DNA of 64,000 nucleotides from Dioscorea cayenensis subsp. rotundata (GCF_009730915.1 NC_052488.1:22667868-22731867), one strand, 5' to 3'. Shown: positions 22,904 to 42,119, counted from the stretch's first letter. Notes: generated by a model from the sequence alone, not told the origin. Numbers and translations: made by a program.

Positions 22904-24272
22904 CTAGCATATGAGTTCATGATGGAGCTCTGTTTTCCCTCATGATCTTGGGATGTATACTCCATCATGGGCTTTCTTCTTTTTCTTCTTCACTTGATGT
23001 TTTGATATGTGGAATTGATGATAGTATTATTGTAGTTATTAGAACTTGATTTCACAGCTCAAACACATATCAGTTTAATGAGCAGAGCATGCAGTACTGT
23101 TAGCTAGAAGTTTGTGTTATGTTTGTATATTGGATTTGCTTCTGATGTAATTAGCTAGTTGCTAAATCAGATTGTGTTGAAATATTTGATGGAATATTAT
23201 GGCCGATCACAAATTATATTTCTTCAAATAACATGTTAATGAATGTCTAGAAGATGTTGATGTGTGTTTGTCCAAATGTGTCGGTATTATCTGACAGGAT
23301 GGAACTAATTAAACAATAAAAACAAATTTTCATTTGCAAGAGATTGCTTGGGTACTTTAAATTACAGTAAAATATTTTTTTTGTGGTTAACGTTGTTAGC
23401 AAGCTGGAATTCTGATAAAAGTGGACAGAACCAATTACTGAAAGACAAAACTAAGGATGACAAACGTGTGGATCTTTACTAAGTGTGTATGTGTTACAAT
23501 TAGCAATCACAGCATCATCATATACATTACTTGCATGTCTTTCTCCAATGCTCTATTGTTTAAGTCTTAAAGATTGATACGGACTTCCATGAGAGGTTAA
23601 GCATCTAGCAAATAGAATTATTGGAGTTAAACGTCATACCGATAGTGAATTTCAGATGAATTTTCACCCTGTTCTTCAATCCAATGAAATTGTTTTGTAC
23701 TTACTTGATGACAAAGGATGGCAACAAGATGATAATTATCTGGTTACTTGATTAATATATATATATATATATATAAATAATAATTAATTTATCAATTCAA
23801 ACAAAGAGAGGATAACTTAGGGAGATGATCGTTGGGTCAGATATCATTCTCTAGCTTGAAAACTGGGAGGAGAAGAAACGACAACACCAACTTCACCTCA
23901 CCAACAGGTAAGTTTCCCCACCGAACAATCAATCTTCCTGTAAAATATATACAACAAAAGAACATCTAATGAAAAACTAAATAAAGTCTCAATGTCCATG
24001 TCGACATGCATCATTATCTTGATTCCATTCATATGTACAAGTGAAAACGAAGGTCAAATAAACTAAACACGTGTATTGACTTTGGCCACACTTCAAAGCT
24101 TTTGTGGACCCCTTCCCTTGAAGAGACTTTGTCTTTCAGCCAATCAAGTTGATGTATATGTATATCCATATAATATATATATATATATCTCACTCTTATA
24201 AATTCTCATAATGTATAGAGTCTCAGACTCATTAACTCAGGGCATCTCAATATTCATACACAAACAAAAAGG
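22856..24272. other. GRAS 3' flank and laccase-copy promoter
   Basis: There is a 30-bp AT microsatellite at 22870-22900 in the GRAS 3' UTR and another near 23755-23776, but no coding sequence is supported. The right end carries a TATA box (TTATAAAT, 24197-24204) about 70 bp before the laccase-copy start codon, and a CACGTG near 24068. Confidence 0.6.
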
Positions 24273-26048
24273 ATGACTTTGTCTCTTCCCCCAGCACTGA
24301 TATTTCTCATTAGAGCTTCTCTGTTTACATCAATGGCTCTGTTCCTCTTCATGAATACAACACATGCTCCAGAGACAACAAGGCATTACACATTCAACGT
24401 AAGTTTTATCGACCGATGTTTACATGCATTAATTGGCTACATGACAATGAGTTTAATACTGTACGTACATGTTTTGTTCTCATGAGCAGGTAACAATGGC
24501 GAATGTGACACGTTTATGCCACACAAAAAGCATTGCAACTGTGAATGGCCAAATTAATTTCCAGGGCCTAAGATTGTTACTAGAGAAGGTGATAGGGTTG
24601 TGGTAAATGTTATCAACAATGTTAAAACCAATATCAGCATCCACTGGTATGAACTTAATTAATGATAATTAATGACTAATTAAGTAAAGTATTTTTTCCA
24701 CTTTTTAAGAAACAATCCACTGTGCATGTGTATATCATTAGTGAGATGCATGCAGGCATGGAATAAGACAGCTTCGTAGTGGATGGGCTGATGGTCCTGC
24801 TTATATTACTCAATGCCCCATTGAAACTGGCCAAAGCTACACATACAACTTCACCATTAAAGGACAAAGAGGCACTCTCTGGTGGCATGCCCACATCTCA
24901 TGGCTGAGGTCCACTGTGTATGGTCCCATCATCATACTGCCAAAACAAGGAGTTCCTTATCCTTTTCCCAGGATATACATATATGAGTTTTGTACGTACT
25001 ACTGATGAAGATTTATATGCATAAACTCAAATTAGTTACGGTTTCATTTGAGATGCAGGTGAGTGGTGGAATGTGGACACAGAGGCAGTTATCAGCCAAG
25101 CTTTACAGACTGGTGGAGGCCCCAACGTCTCTGATGCATATACTATCAATGGACTCCCTGGTCCATTATACAACTGCTCCTCCAACTCCAAAGGTACGTA
25201 ATTATTTAAGTAATGAATGAATGCATGCATGCAGTATTGTTAATTTCTGAGAAAGTACTGTGAATTTGAAACAGATATATTCAAGCTGAAGGTGAAACCA
25301 GGGAAGACTTATCTTCTCCGTATAATCAACGCTGCACTCAATGATGAACTGTTTTTCAGCATAGCAAACCACAGCCTCACAATTGTTGACGTTATGCATG
25401 GAGCCATTTGATACTAAAACACTCACAATAACTCCAGGCCAGACTGACAGGCACTTTCTTCTTCACTGTGGGGTTAGGCTCAACCCCTAGAGAACCAGAC
25501 ATGCCAGGGTCCAAATGGAACAAAGTTCACTGCAACAATGAACAATGTGTCATTCTCCATGCCAGCCACTGCTCTCCTCCAATCCCACTTCTCCGGTCAG
25601 TCAAAAGGTGTTTACTCACCGGACTTTCCGATCATCCCACTCATGCCATTCAATTTCACTGGTTCTCCTCCTAACAACACCTTAGTCAGTAATGGAACCA
25701 AAGTAGTGGTGCTGCCTTATGCCATTGGCACTAGTGTGCAGCTAATAGTGGAGAGGAACACTGTTGGTGCGCCAGCAGGTGGTTGGGTGTCCATTCGGTT
25801 CTTAGCTGATAACCCTGGTCAGTTACTGTTAATTAATTAATTACGTTGACTTGAATGCTTTTAAGAAAGTCAACGTAGACTTGATAAACATTGACTTTGA
25901 TAATTTATTAAAAACAGGAGTGTGGTTCATGCATTGCCACCTCGAGGTGCACACGAGCTGGGGTCTGAAGATGGCGTGGGTGGCGTTGGATGGGAGCATG
26001 CCTGACCAAAAGTTGCCTCCGCCGCCACATGATCTCCCCAAGTGCTAG
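24273..26048 (+). pseudogene. Laccase (multicopper oxidase) pseudogene
   Basis: Recognisable laccase pieces appear in order: a signal-peptide-like start (MTLSLPPALIFLIRASLF), HW plus [19 protein letters not shown] (copper motif I), [15 protein letters not shown] (motif II), [68 protein letters not shown], and [14 protein letters not shown] with the end HDLPKC. Introns sit at usual laccase positions (exon 1 ends at 24398). Known: laccases oxidise monolignols in the cell wall using four coppers. Here the motif with HPxHxHG is absent: the text passes from [12 protein letters not shown] straight to the VERNTVG block. About 100 residues between TITPGQT and FFFTVGL are also missing, a five-base insertion follows the VNGQ block, and other frame shifts occur. 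With ligands lost it cannot make a working trinuclear centre, so this is a decayed copy, not just a sequencing artefact. Confidence 0.88.
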
Positions 26049-27626
26049 GCTTTGACCATGGAGTCAAGATTCTCTTTTGATGGCTTGACCTTCTTGTTGT
26101 GAGTTCACGCCACGTAGCCTTGTTGTTTGTGTTTTTCCTCCCAATGGTTTGTTGTGGTATCTGTTGGCTAATTTGGCTTCTCTTCCCACTAATAAAAGCT
26201 ACTTATTTGTTAATCAAGTTATTCTAGAAATAATTTACTTGAAGATACATTCAACTTTTGAACTTGACCCAAAATTTCATGGAACTTGTACTAAATCTGG
26301 AGTATTTTCCAATCATACACAAATTGCAAAAATTCAAGCCAACTCATTATTATATATATATATATATAATGAGTTGGCTTGAAGATACACTCATGATATA
26401 TGACTCAGAACAAAGCAGACACATGAGAGAATACTGCCTTGAAATCTTTTGTTGGTATACTCTGAATTTTTCCTTCTCAAACTGCAATGCCTGGACTGAC
26501 AAAAAACCATTGAACATAATCACTTCTCACAATCAACATTCCTCTGGCTAACATATGATTCACATTTTTATTATTATAACATGCACTGAATAAGATCCGG
26601 ATTCATGACAAGAACTTGGCATGTAGCAAGGGTTTTGATAAATTTAAAGGAGTTGCTTAACAGTTTCAATTTCATACTTAAGTGCAAGCTTCTGCAACAT
26701 CAGCCCCTGAGGATTAATTTAGTTTCAGTCTGCAGAAGTGTGTCATTTTTGCCCACAAGTAATTCCTGCAGGTCCCCCATCTTTATCTTGTGACTCTCCA
26801 GCCTGATCCACAAGCAAGTGTCACACAAAATAGATCAATATTGGATTTCTAACACAGTCCTATAAGTACCTTATCTGATATTTGATGAATAGAAGCAAAA
26901 GTTTCTTTATTTATTTATTTATTTATTTCTTATGCTAAAATCATGATATAACATGAATGTATTAACAACATGGCAGAGTTTCCATTCTAGAAATTGTTCA
27001 ACTTCTAAATTCCAACAGGCTTTTCAGTGTCCATAAGCACAAAGTATATATGTTTGTCCTATATATTCATAAGGAAATCATAAAGTACAAAACAACACAT
27101 TAGAAGACCTTAAACTGGTGAGGTTAATTAAGTTTGAACTTGGATTCACCTGAAAGCACAAGAAAAGGACAATGTGATTGAAGTAATGTAGGATTACAAC
27201 CTGAAAACCAATGAATTGTGATGGCTTCAAATGCAACCATCTAAGGCATGCTTAGGGAAAATTTTCACATATAATTCCTTGTTTTCATGCGTATAACAAA
27301 AATTGTCAACTTATGTGAAATATATAATTAGACTTCCTGGTAACTTGCCAGAAATCATGCCTTAAAGAGAAAATATAAGCATTATCAATACATCCATAAT
27401 GTCCCCACTAATCCACTTAAGGCAACTCACAATGCTAGGAAAAAGTACCTCCATGACACTGATATCCAAATAATGAAAAGAATAAATTGGCTTCATAATG
27501 CAATAGTTTAAGTCATGAAAAGCAGGAATGCAATGTAAACAAACATTTTCAAAATACCTGTGATTGAGATTCACTCAGATACTACCAAACAGAGCTTTGT
27601 GATCACAAATACCATTGCATCCCATC
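26049..27626. other. Intergenic, no gene seen
   Basis: The left part is the 3' flank of the laccase copy. It contains a perfect hairpin (26333-26383), a short TTTA tandem run near 26908-26928, and otherwise unremarkable AT-rich DNA. A short piece at 27548-27580 on the minus strand could be a decayed exon of the adjacent SDR fragment (YLSESQSQ, compare YLADSG in relatives). Confidence 0.5.
26333..26383. repeat. Perfect 51-bp palindrome (hairpin)
   Basis: Arms TTCAAGCCAACTCATTATA and TATAATGAGTTGGCTTGAA are exact reverse complements around an AT core, so the whole segment is self-complementary. The flank GAAGATACAYTCA also occurs just upstream near 26240. It resembles the tip of a hairpin-forming repeat or AT cruciform; no MITE ends were recognised. 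Confidence 0.85.
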
Positions 27627-28185
<559 letters not shown>

Positions 28186-29967
28186 GGCCACCGACAGAGA
28201 GAGACCACACTCGAGCTCCAGCGATGAAGAACGACGATCCACTGCCAGAGAACTTACCAGATCACGACACGTGGTCGTCAAAATTCGCAAAATTTATCAA
28301 TAATATTATTATGTTTCAGATTAATAATGTTTCGGCCCAATATCATAAACTTGGACCGGTCCACAACAAATAATTCAATCCACCAAATTTAAAATAATAA
28401 ATAAACAATTTTTTTTTTCTTGTGTTATGTGTGCCATGAAAAAAAAAAAAGTTGATTTCCGTGTTTGTTTTATATTACTTGATATTTTGGTGTTAAATGA
28501 TGAGCATTAAGCTTTCTTTCCTTGCTAATTATATTACTTAAAAAACAATCCAATATGAGCACCAATAATATGCATTCTTTGATTTGGTGGTTAACTACTT
28601 GAAGAAAAGTCACGTTGTTAATGAATCCTGATGATCTACAGCAAGAAGACACCTCTTTTTAGCTGTGTGGCATATAATCCAAACACATGGATATATATAT
28701 ATATATATATATACATCAACTACTGGACCAGGTCACAAAAGTGAACCTTATGGCTTAAATTTGATCATGTTTCTCATTTAAATGAAAAGGAAATCATTAC
28801 CAAGAAAACAACTAAATGTAAACAGAATATGGTCCCATGATCCCATCCTCTTAACAATCTTCAATTATTTTCTCTTGTTCTTTTGCCTTTCTACTTTACT
28901 TTGCAGTTTGCATGCATGTCTTTTCTGTGTATCTGTATCTGTATGTAATATATATATATATATATATATACACATAAGGTTTTAAAGGTGCATGCATTTT
29001 CTGTCTGCCATTTCCAATGGGAAAACTGGAAAAGGTGGCAGCCACTAAAGAGTCCCATAATATACTGCCATTTTAAGGGCAGTTTGTGTGGGGTTGAGTG
29101 TCCTTTATGACTGCTCTTTCATGGACCTTTGAGTTGAGACCACTTGTCTTGGATATCTCTTTGCATGCATTATGAATGTAAAGTATCAACACATTAAACA
29201 TGTTTTTTTTTTAATCTTTTAATGCTTAATGGAATTCAGTGTCATGCTTGCCAATATGGAAATTAATTTAACCAGTGAATCATTGATATGGTGTTTGTTT
29301 AATTGACTGTCAGATCTTAAAGTCAATCTTGTTCATTTTCTAAGCAATTTACTAGTTTGAAAAAGAAGAGCACAATTTATTGGCTATTGAGACACATAAC
29401 AATGTTTAATTATGCACTACTTGTAAAGATAGACTTGTTTGCTTATTTATAATGACATGTTGTTCTCATAAACCACATTGATTAGGTTTGCATAATTATC
29501 ATTTGTTTTGTGTCACTTTCATAGGAACGAAAGAGTGTTTCCATATGAATAGGAGAGTGACCAAAGATAATGATTTTATAAACAATTTTTTAACACCAAT
29601 CATTCAATTAACAAACTGAGTTTCTGCAGCAATTAAATGGTACTTTAGAGACATAAACTTTGGATGCATCCAAAGGTTATGGCACTATATATTATGAAGT
29701 GGAGATTTCACTTAGCATGGGACAATGACTTGTCCTGCATTTCAATGCTTAAGAAGCTGAATAACAACAAAACAGAGTAGCACGCTTGAGAACACTCAGA
29801 AAAGAAAAAAAATAATAAAAAGGGATGAAGAAACAGCAAAAATTTTATTTCTGATAACCCACTAAAGTACATATAAAAGATGAACAACATTACATGCATG
29901 TTTTCTCTATTTCAGATTATTTTTCCCCCATTTTTTTTTCTTTTCAAATGAGTAAATACATCAGAAC
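28186..29967. other. Intergenic, no gene seen
   Basis: AT-rich, with AT microsatellites near 28690-28712 and 28948-28970, A/T runs and no conserved frame. The GC-richer start (28190-28290, with a CACGTG near 28267) is the upstream side of the SDR fragment; the last part is the HAD gene's 3' flank. Confidence 0.6.
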
Positions 29968-31537
29968 TTAAGCAATTGTTTCAATTGCAACCTTGGGCTT
30001 ACACCGAACATCTTCGGCTTTCTCGGCACCTTCCCAGAGCGCAGGCAATGCTTCCCTGAGGTTGTGAATGTTCTCTAATGCATGGTCTGCTCCTCTGACT
30101 CTGTGTGAAGTCCCCACCTAAAATCAAATTCAAGTAAAGAAATGATCAGGAAGAGGCATACGCACAACACAACAAGTTTTTTAATATTAAGACTATGACA
30201 TGCTTCAGACAAGTCACAATCCAAGCTATATTATTGAACACCATTATTATAACTTGGCTTTAAATATCCTGGCCTACAATTCATTACATAAGCGTTTAAT
30301 TATTGAAAACAAATAAGCAATTAATAATGGAAGATATTTTTCAGGAAAAATTTTATTTTTCAGTTGTTATACCAGAACTGTGTGGAGACCAACTCTTTTA
30401 GCTGCCTGGATGTTGCGAACACTGTCATCAAAGAACATCTGCAACACAAATTATTAGCAAATCACATACTGATATAATTCATAATAATTCTTTGAATATG
30501 ACTATGAAATGATTAAACATCTTACAGTTCTCTGTGGATTGAGATTGGCAATCTTCAGAGCATATTCAAAAGCCTCTTCAGATGGTTTGCAAACAATAGG
30601 AGTTTTAGGCAGTTCAGCATAGGCACTCTCAGGTTGAGAGAAATGGCCAACAATGTCAAAGATCTCAGTTGCAGCAACTTCCCTCTCCAGAAAATCCCTT
30701 GCAAGGAGGATTCAGAGTCTCAAAACATATAATGCCTTCAAAGCAGTCCTCTAATCCAAGCCTGCTAAGAGCTCTAGCAGCATGGTCCTTATCGGCATTA
30801 GTGAATATCTGCACAACAAATTCAGCAGAAATCTTCAGATACTGAGCAACATAGCATAAGACCATGAATTTACGACAAACTACATTGTGTAGAAAGCTTA
30901 CAAGTTTACGGATCGGCAAGCTCAGTAGGAGATTTCGAAGAACTGGGTCTGGTTTTAGCCTTTCATAAGGGAGTCTTCCATGAATAAAAGCATGATACTT
31001 ATCATAGTCAAATTCATAACCAATCCCCTGTTCAACATATACCAAACATAGAAACAAGTAAATATCAATTTGAAGATAAAAATAATATATACATATATAT
31101 AAACAGTTGTATACCCTTAGACCGGCCATAGTTGTTCCATAGTTCTTATAGAGCAGATCGCTCAAGTGTCCAATCTTGCTCTCTTCAATCCCAAGCTCCT
31201 TGACCATATACTCTTCAAACAAATAATTAAATAAAGTTTCAGAACACCAAAATCACTAGTTGGAAATTGAAGCTCAATATGTAATGGTTCGGAAAATCAA
31301 AATAAGAAGTTCAATATATACCTCTGATGTTGTTGGTGCATGCAGTTGCTATGCCAGTGCTCAATGGATACAGAGTGTCATCAAGATCTACAAGTTAAAA
31401 GAAAAATTAATATAAGAACCAAAGTTTTGACGTAAGATAAAGTCCAAGACCAAACATCTCAGAAAAGGAGGTTTACCGAAGAGCAGGCAATCATATTTTG
31501 GCCTCTGTACTTGTCTGTAGCAGTCTTCAAATTCCAT
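29968..31537 (-). CDS. HAD-superfamily phosphatase, Sdt1-like pyrimidine 5'-nucleotidase type
   Basis: Seven exons: 31537-31477, 31387-31322, 31212-31115, 31027-30902, 30808-30526, 30438-30373 and 30117-29968, about 282 residues. HAD motif I is seen as CLLFDLDDTLYPLSTG, split by intron 1. The cap follows with GYEFDYDKYHAFIHGRLPY. Motif II is IFTNADKDHAARAL, the motif III lysine is in VCKPSEEAFEYAL, and motif IV is TMFFDDSVRNI. Known: relatives such as yeast Sdt1 and its plant homologues (often named C24B11.05-like) are cytosolic Mg-dependent phosphatases; in yeast the substrate is pyrimidine mononucleotides. The plant substrate is inferred only. Oddity: exon 5 is 3n+1 long and its frame breaks at the AAAA of 30691-30694 (plus strand), between NPPCKG and EREVAATEIFD, so the given frame stops early although everything downstream is conserved. 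Confidence 0.9.
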
Positions 31538-33139
31538 TTTCAACAGCCAAAACCTTCCAACAGAGCAAGATTACATTATATTATTCACATGTTTGATATT
31601 GAAAATTTCTGATACTATTAATTTTGGTTAGTTTTTGAGTGAGTTCTATTCAAAACTCTAAATCCTTCAGAACATTATAGTTCTCACATCAACGTCAAGT
31701 GCTTTTGTTAGAAGTGGGGATTTCTCTGTGTGTTCTGATGAGAAGATACAATCAATGAAAACACGACACAAAAGCAGCATGCCAACAAATTCAACAGATA
31801 AAAAGGAAGGGAAAATCCAAACTTTGATACAGGAGATATCCCAAAGATCTTTAAAAGAAAAAAAAAAGAAAAAAAGGAAAAAAACAGCATGAAACGGATG
31901 CAACTAATTTCACATCGGAGAAAAAGAAAGAAACTTTATGAAAAGAAAAAAATAAGTAAATGAGAATGAAATCCAAATCTGTGCTCCTGGCACTTTAAAA
32001 AAACCCAGCTTTTCCATCCATCAAACATGCATTAATTATTAACAAAAGGAAAACAAAGATGAAGAAATACAGTAACTCAAACATTAAAAACAACAAAAAA
32101 AAAATCCAATCTTTGCTACCTCAAAACACTCAGAAACCATCAAAATCCTCAACTCTCACAAAAATCTCAAAGACGAAAAGCTTTCACAACGAAATCAAGA
32201 GCACAAACATAATAAAAATCAAGATGATCGCAAAACACAACCCAAAAACTTGGTTTTGCTCACCTTAGAGCACAATGCGCAAGGAGAGAGATGAGGGAAA
32301 TGAAGAGAAAACTAGGGATTGGGTTTCAAAGAGCTAAGGAATGCTCGCAGGCAAAGGAGGAGGAGGAGGAGGGAGGGAGGAAGGCTGCAAGGACTTCAGG
32401 GGTGTTTAAATAGGCGAGCCGTTGCCTCAGCCTTCATTAGTCTTAATCATCCCCTAACTCTAATTAATTACTTTTAATTATTGTTAATAGAGTTTTAATA
32501 CATCCTCGTGTATCTCGTGCGCTGATCATTCAGGATTTGCTCAGATACAACCAGTGCAAAATAGACACGTGGTATTTGTAATTAATGGGATGATGTGGCA
32601 GCATATGAATCGATAAAGCACTGTATTTAAAACCATCCACAACTCGTCATTTGATTGGTTGCTTCTTATCCAGTACAACCCCTTTGATTGCCGTGTCCTC
32701 TACGCTGACCCTATCCCGAGGCAACCGTGCGGTTGATATCACTTGTACTTTGTTTCTTCGTTTCTTTGTTTCTTTCTCTTGTTCATAATTAGCTTTTTGC
32801 ACGGAATTTATTTACATGATTATTGATATATATATATATTATTAATTAACTTAATTGTCAATGTTTTCGGGTTGATTGGCACTTGAGTCCCATATGAAGT
32901 ACTTTTACAGCTAATAAAAAATTAATTCTGTAGGGTGAGAATATAGGTGGGTGGATGTACTAATTCTCCGTTCGTGTGTGTTCTTGTTTTAAATGTAGTG
33001 CTTATAATTTATTTATTAAAAATAATAATTTATTGATATTTAATCAAACTTATCCATTGAAGAAAGAGAAAAAAGGGTGAAAAAAAATTACAATCCTTAT
33101 CTTATGCACAAACATCTAGGGAAATTTTTTTATTGAAAA

Positions 33140-33170
<31 letters not shown>

Positions 33171-36100
33171 CATATGTTGCCCAAATAAGCCAATCTAAGA
33201 TCATACTCATCTTAGCCATTATATATTTTTATTCATTAAGAATTTGGTAGTTTGTATGAGGTACAACTGTCTCTTATGTAATCATGTGAAAAAATGAGAC
33301 ACTTATCTCATTAATTATAATTGAAAGACACACACACACACCCCACATCTAACACTGTGAAATGATGAAAATGTCCTTTTTTTTCTTAATAAACAAATGC
33401 GGTTATTAATTATTGAAAGATATACACCACATCTAACACTGTGGAATGACGAAAATATCCTTTTAGGAAAAAATATATATTTTATTTTTGTGAATTAGAA
33501 TGGAGAGTAGCAAGGGCAGGATTGGAATTTGAAAGGAGAAAAGCAAAAAGAAAGGGGGAAAATGGGGGAAAATTGGGCAATAATTGAGACGTTTAAGCAA
33601 AGAGCAAAGATTTGGTTAGTGGGTGGGGGTGTTAGGTTAATAGATGATGATATGGTCCACGTGGCAAGTTGGATGTATACCAGTACAACAGGGCACTCTA
33701 AGGTTTGTCAGATGACACGTGGCGTGCATCCAGACTTTGTATTTGCGTACGGGGAATAAGAAATAAATTAAAATAATAATTTAAATTTATTGGTTTTTAA
33801 ATTATTTTTATAGAATGCTATGTAAAACAATGTCTGATCTATCACAAAAGCATGATAGATAGAGAGCCAAAAATAATTATCAACAAGCCGAAAATGACCT
33901 TAATTTTGCCCTTTATGACTAGGCAGGGTGCATCTTTTTGATTTAATTTTTTTAAAATATAGCATGATTTTTTTTATAAAAATATAGTAGACTTGACTAT
34001 ATCTTTAGTCATAGACGTGCATAAGCGGAAAAACTCTTGTATGAGTATGACTCTTTTAACGAAAAGCACATTCAATCTCTATTTATCTTTTCTTTTACTC
34101 TTTAAAAAAAGAAAATTTGAGCTAATGTTTTATCCAAACGAAAGGGACTAAAATACAGTTGGACCCAAAAACTTTTGACATCTTGTTAATAATAAAAATT
34201 ATTATTAGAAAATATAAATATTAGTTTAGTAAAAGGGAGAATGATGACAGCATGGAAAATCACATCAAGGCAATGGCATTGTGGGTGTGGGTGGGGGGTG
34301 AATCATGAATGAATGGTCCAGGTGTTTGGGTTAGTGATTAAGCTCATGAAATGGACCATAAGGTGCTTGTGTGGTGTGGCGAGTCCAGTCACTGAGAGCC
34401 AAGAATGCTACTCAATCTTGATAAAGATCCAACTCAGATGTCTCCACTATATTTTGTGCATGAATGACAAGCAACAAATCATTAATTTCCACCACCAAAT
34501 TAATTCTCAGTTTATGGATTCTAATTAATCATGTTTATTGATTTACTTATTTATTTATTTATTTATTGACGCTTATGGAGAAGCCCGACCCACGAGTGGA
34601 ATTTATATAAATAAAAAATTAATACCTTAATCTATCAGTACTTTCATATATATTGTGTTAGTTTATGTTCAAACAAATATCTTATACAGGGAACTCAGTA
34701 AATATAAATAGTAAAAATAGTAAGATAAAACGGTAATAAAAATAGGACACGCAAGTGTACTAAAGGGTACTACATGTGAAGCATTTATATGAATAAGAAT
34801 CTAGTGAAATTGAAGGTACATGAGACAGCACAAGCAAATAATGCAGCAAAGCTGGCCAGTGAGCTGGGGGCACAATGATCAAACTATATAATGTTTTTCA
34901 TTAACACATCAATCATCATGTAGTTCATCACAGCTAGCTCTTTTTTTTCTTTTTCTCTTTCTGGTAAACAAGCCACATCTATTTAATTTTTTTAAATACA
35001 CAAACACAATTAAGTTATATGATATTATATATAAATATAAATATATAAATAAAGAGTTGGAAGACAAGCAAACGACCACTTCAATGATCATTTAAAAGCA
35101 GGTAACTTAGAAGACTGATTTTCTAATAATTGAGATTCTTGAAATCACTTTTTGGTAGAGAAATAGAACTCAACAAGTACAAACTTCTTGGCCTATTGAT
35201 TAATAGATAAACTTTGACAACTAAGCAGCTAGAATGACTTGATGAAACCAAAGTCCAAACAAAAGACCAGGGAAAGTCATTGCCAGGCTTTCTCAGCTTA
35301 ACTTCAAATATATATAGAGAAAGGAGAATGAACTTTTAAACAGAGTTGGTAGCATACACATAGCCATAGCCATAGCCATGCAGAGTGAGTACAAAAGTTA
35401 CAACCCATTTATTGAGTTTAATAATAATTAATTAGCCTAATGACTTTCATGAGGTTGAATTAACTTGCCGCCATTAATATTTTTATGCAGCTGGATCCCT
35501 CTGTTCACAATGCCACAACAACTACAAAGCAGTTTCATATTAGTGAGCCACGCAGACTGGTTAAATTAATACAATGATAATAATAATAATAATTAAAAAA
35601 GAAACAATACAAATAGGTATAATAATAATAATATTAAAGTTGATAGGACTTCCATTGTTTTGTGAAATCTGGGAGTTGGACCATGAGTGTGACCCATGCT
35701 TAAATTATACTAGGAATTAAGTCACTTTCGCTTCTCTTTATTTCCTTGAGATTCTGAAAGTTCAGAACTTTTCCCCTTGTAGCATGATAAAATCCATGAG
35801 ATGCCATTGTTGATTATTGTTAATAAACAAGGCTTTTGATTAAGCACACAGGAAGAAGAGCAGCGGTTTCCCATTCACAAAAACAACTCTTTTGCACTGG
35901 AAGAAACTGGTAATAAATAACATAGAAGAACATTACAGTTTACTGCAAGTGCTGCCAGGTGAGCACTGAGAATGACAACTGAAGTATCCAACACAACTAC
36001 ACTATCAAAATAAGGATTTAAAAAAAAGAAAAAAGAAAAGAGAAAACCCGCTGCTATGCTTCAAGGGATACCAATGTATTTGATTATTCTCAGAAGCATA

Positions 36101-36252
36101 TGAAATTGTCTGGAAAGGAGTGGGAAATACAATATGCTTGTCATAGTAATTTAAAATGCGGACCAGATGATGTTGATTTATACAATTGAGCTAGTGAACT
36201 AAAAGGACAGCCAGAAAGGGAAAGATCGGTGTTAAAATATACAGCAGAAGAA
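31538..36252. other. HAD gene 5' flank and a long AT-rich intergenic region
   Basis: At 31540-32400 lies the probable leader and promoter of the HAD gene, with a purine-rich AGG run near 32357-32385 and CACGTG near 32570. Two further ACGTG boxes lie at about 33658 and 33717, with no adjacent gene that would explain them. A duplicated segment occurs at 33320-33464 and an AT microsatellite at about 33148-33172. Reading frames here resemble no family I know. Downstream of about 35900 is the 3' flank of the FtsH gene. Confidence 0.55.
33320..33464. repeat. Imperfect tandem duplication, period about 84 bp
   Basis: Two copies share TTGAAAGA(C/T)A, a CA-rich stretch, then CCACATCTAACACTGTG, AATGA(T/C)GAAAAT and TCCTTTT (about 33330-33380 and 33413-33464). 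The few substitutions suggest a moderately recent event. Confidence 0.8.
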
Positions 36253-41547
<5,295 letters not shown>

Positions 41548-42119
41548 AGCTTGCGTATGAATCAGAGAACCAGAAGACGATCGGTGGATTGCTTTGCTCT
41601 CTGGGGTTTAAAGGATTTGTTCTTCGCGCTGTGCCCTCGTCTCGTCGGAGATGGACGAAGCACACTACTGACTACGCTCGTTACAAATGAAATAATGATT
41701 TTTTATTTTTATTTTTTTATTTTATTTTACCAACAAAAAGCAGTTTACATCAAGATTATTATAAGCTGTATGCGCTCTTTTTAATTTTAATTTTAATTTT
41801 ATTTATTTATTTTGCCCTTTTGCATTGTATGTTGAATGGAATGGAGTATAAAAATACTCATCGTGTCTCGTTTGAGGAGAGTTATAAAACAGTATTTATT
41901 TATTTATTTATTTGTTTGTGTTAAACAGGGAATCAAACACCATGAAACTCACTCAAAGAATACTTAATTAGTTTCTCAATGCTATACTTTACGGGACAGG
42001 CATCCGCTTTTGAAACACACCAAAGAATACTTGATTAGTTTCTCAATGTTATCAGACTATGAAACTCTGGGAACTGCCATTCATTCCTCAAGAGCTACAA
42101 GTTTATGTTAATCATAGCA
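41548..42119. other. FtsH promoter side and ARP5 3' flank
   Basis: The first 150 bases are the GC-richer leader and promoter of the FtsH gene. The rest is AT-rich, with T/A runs, a TTTA tandem near 41900-41925 and a short direct repeat at 41954-42052. No gene is seen. Confidence 0.55.
41954..42052. repeat. 32-bp direct repeat, 67 bp apart
   Basis: Copies at 41954-41985 and 42021-42052 share CAAAGAATACTT, one variable base, ATTAGTTTCTCAATG, one variable base, and TAT. Only two mismatches separate them. They lie just past the ARP5 stop codon, probably in its 3' UTR or flank. Confidence 0.85.

Noticed and set aside
33529-33759. 76-residue frame in the long intergenic region
   Set aside because: No recognisable motif, no promoter or splice context; coding unlikely.
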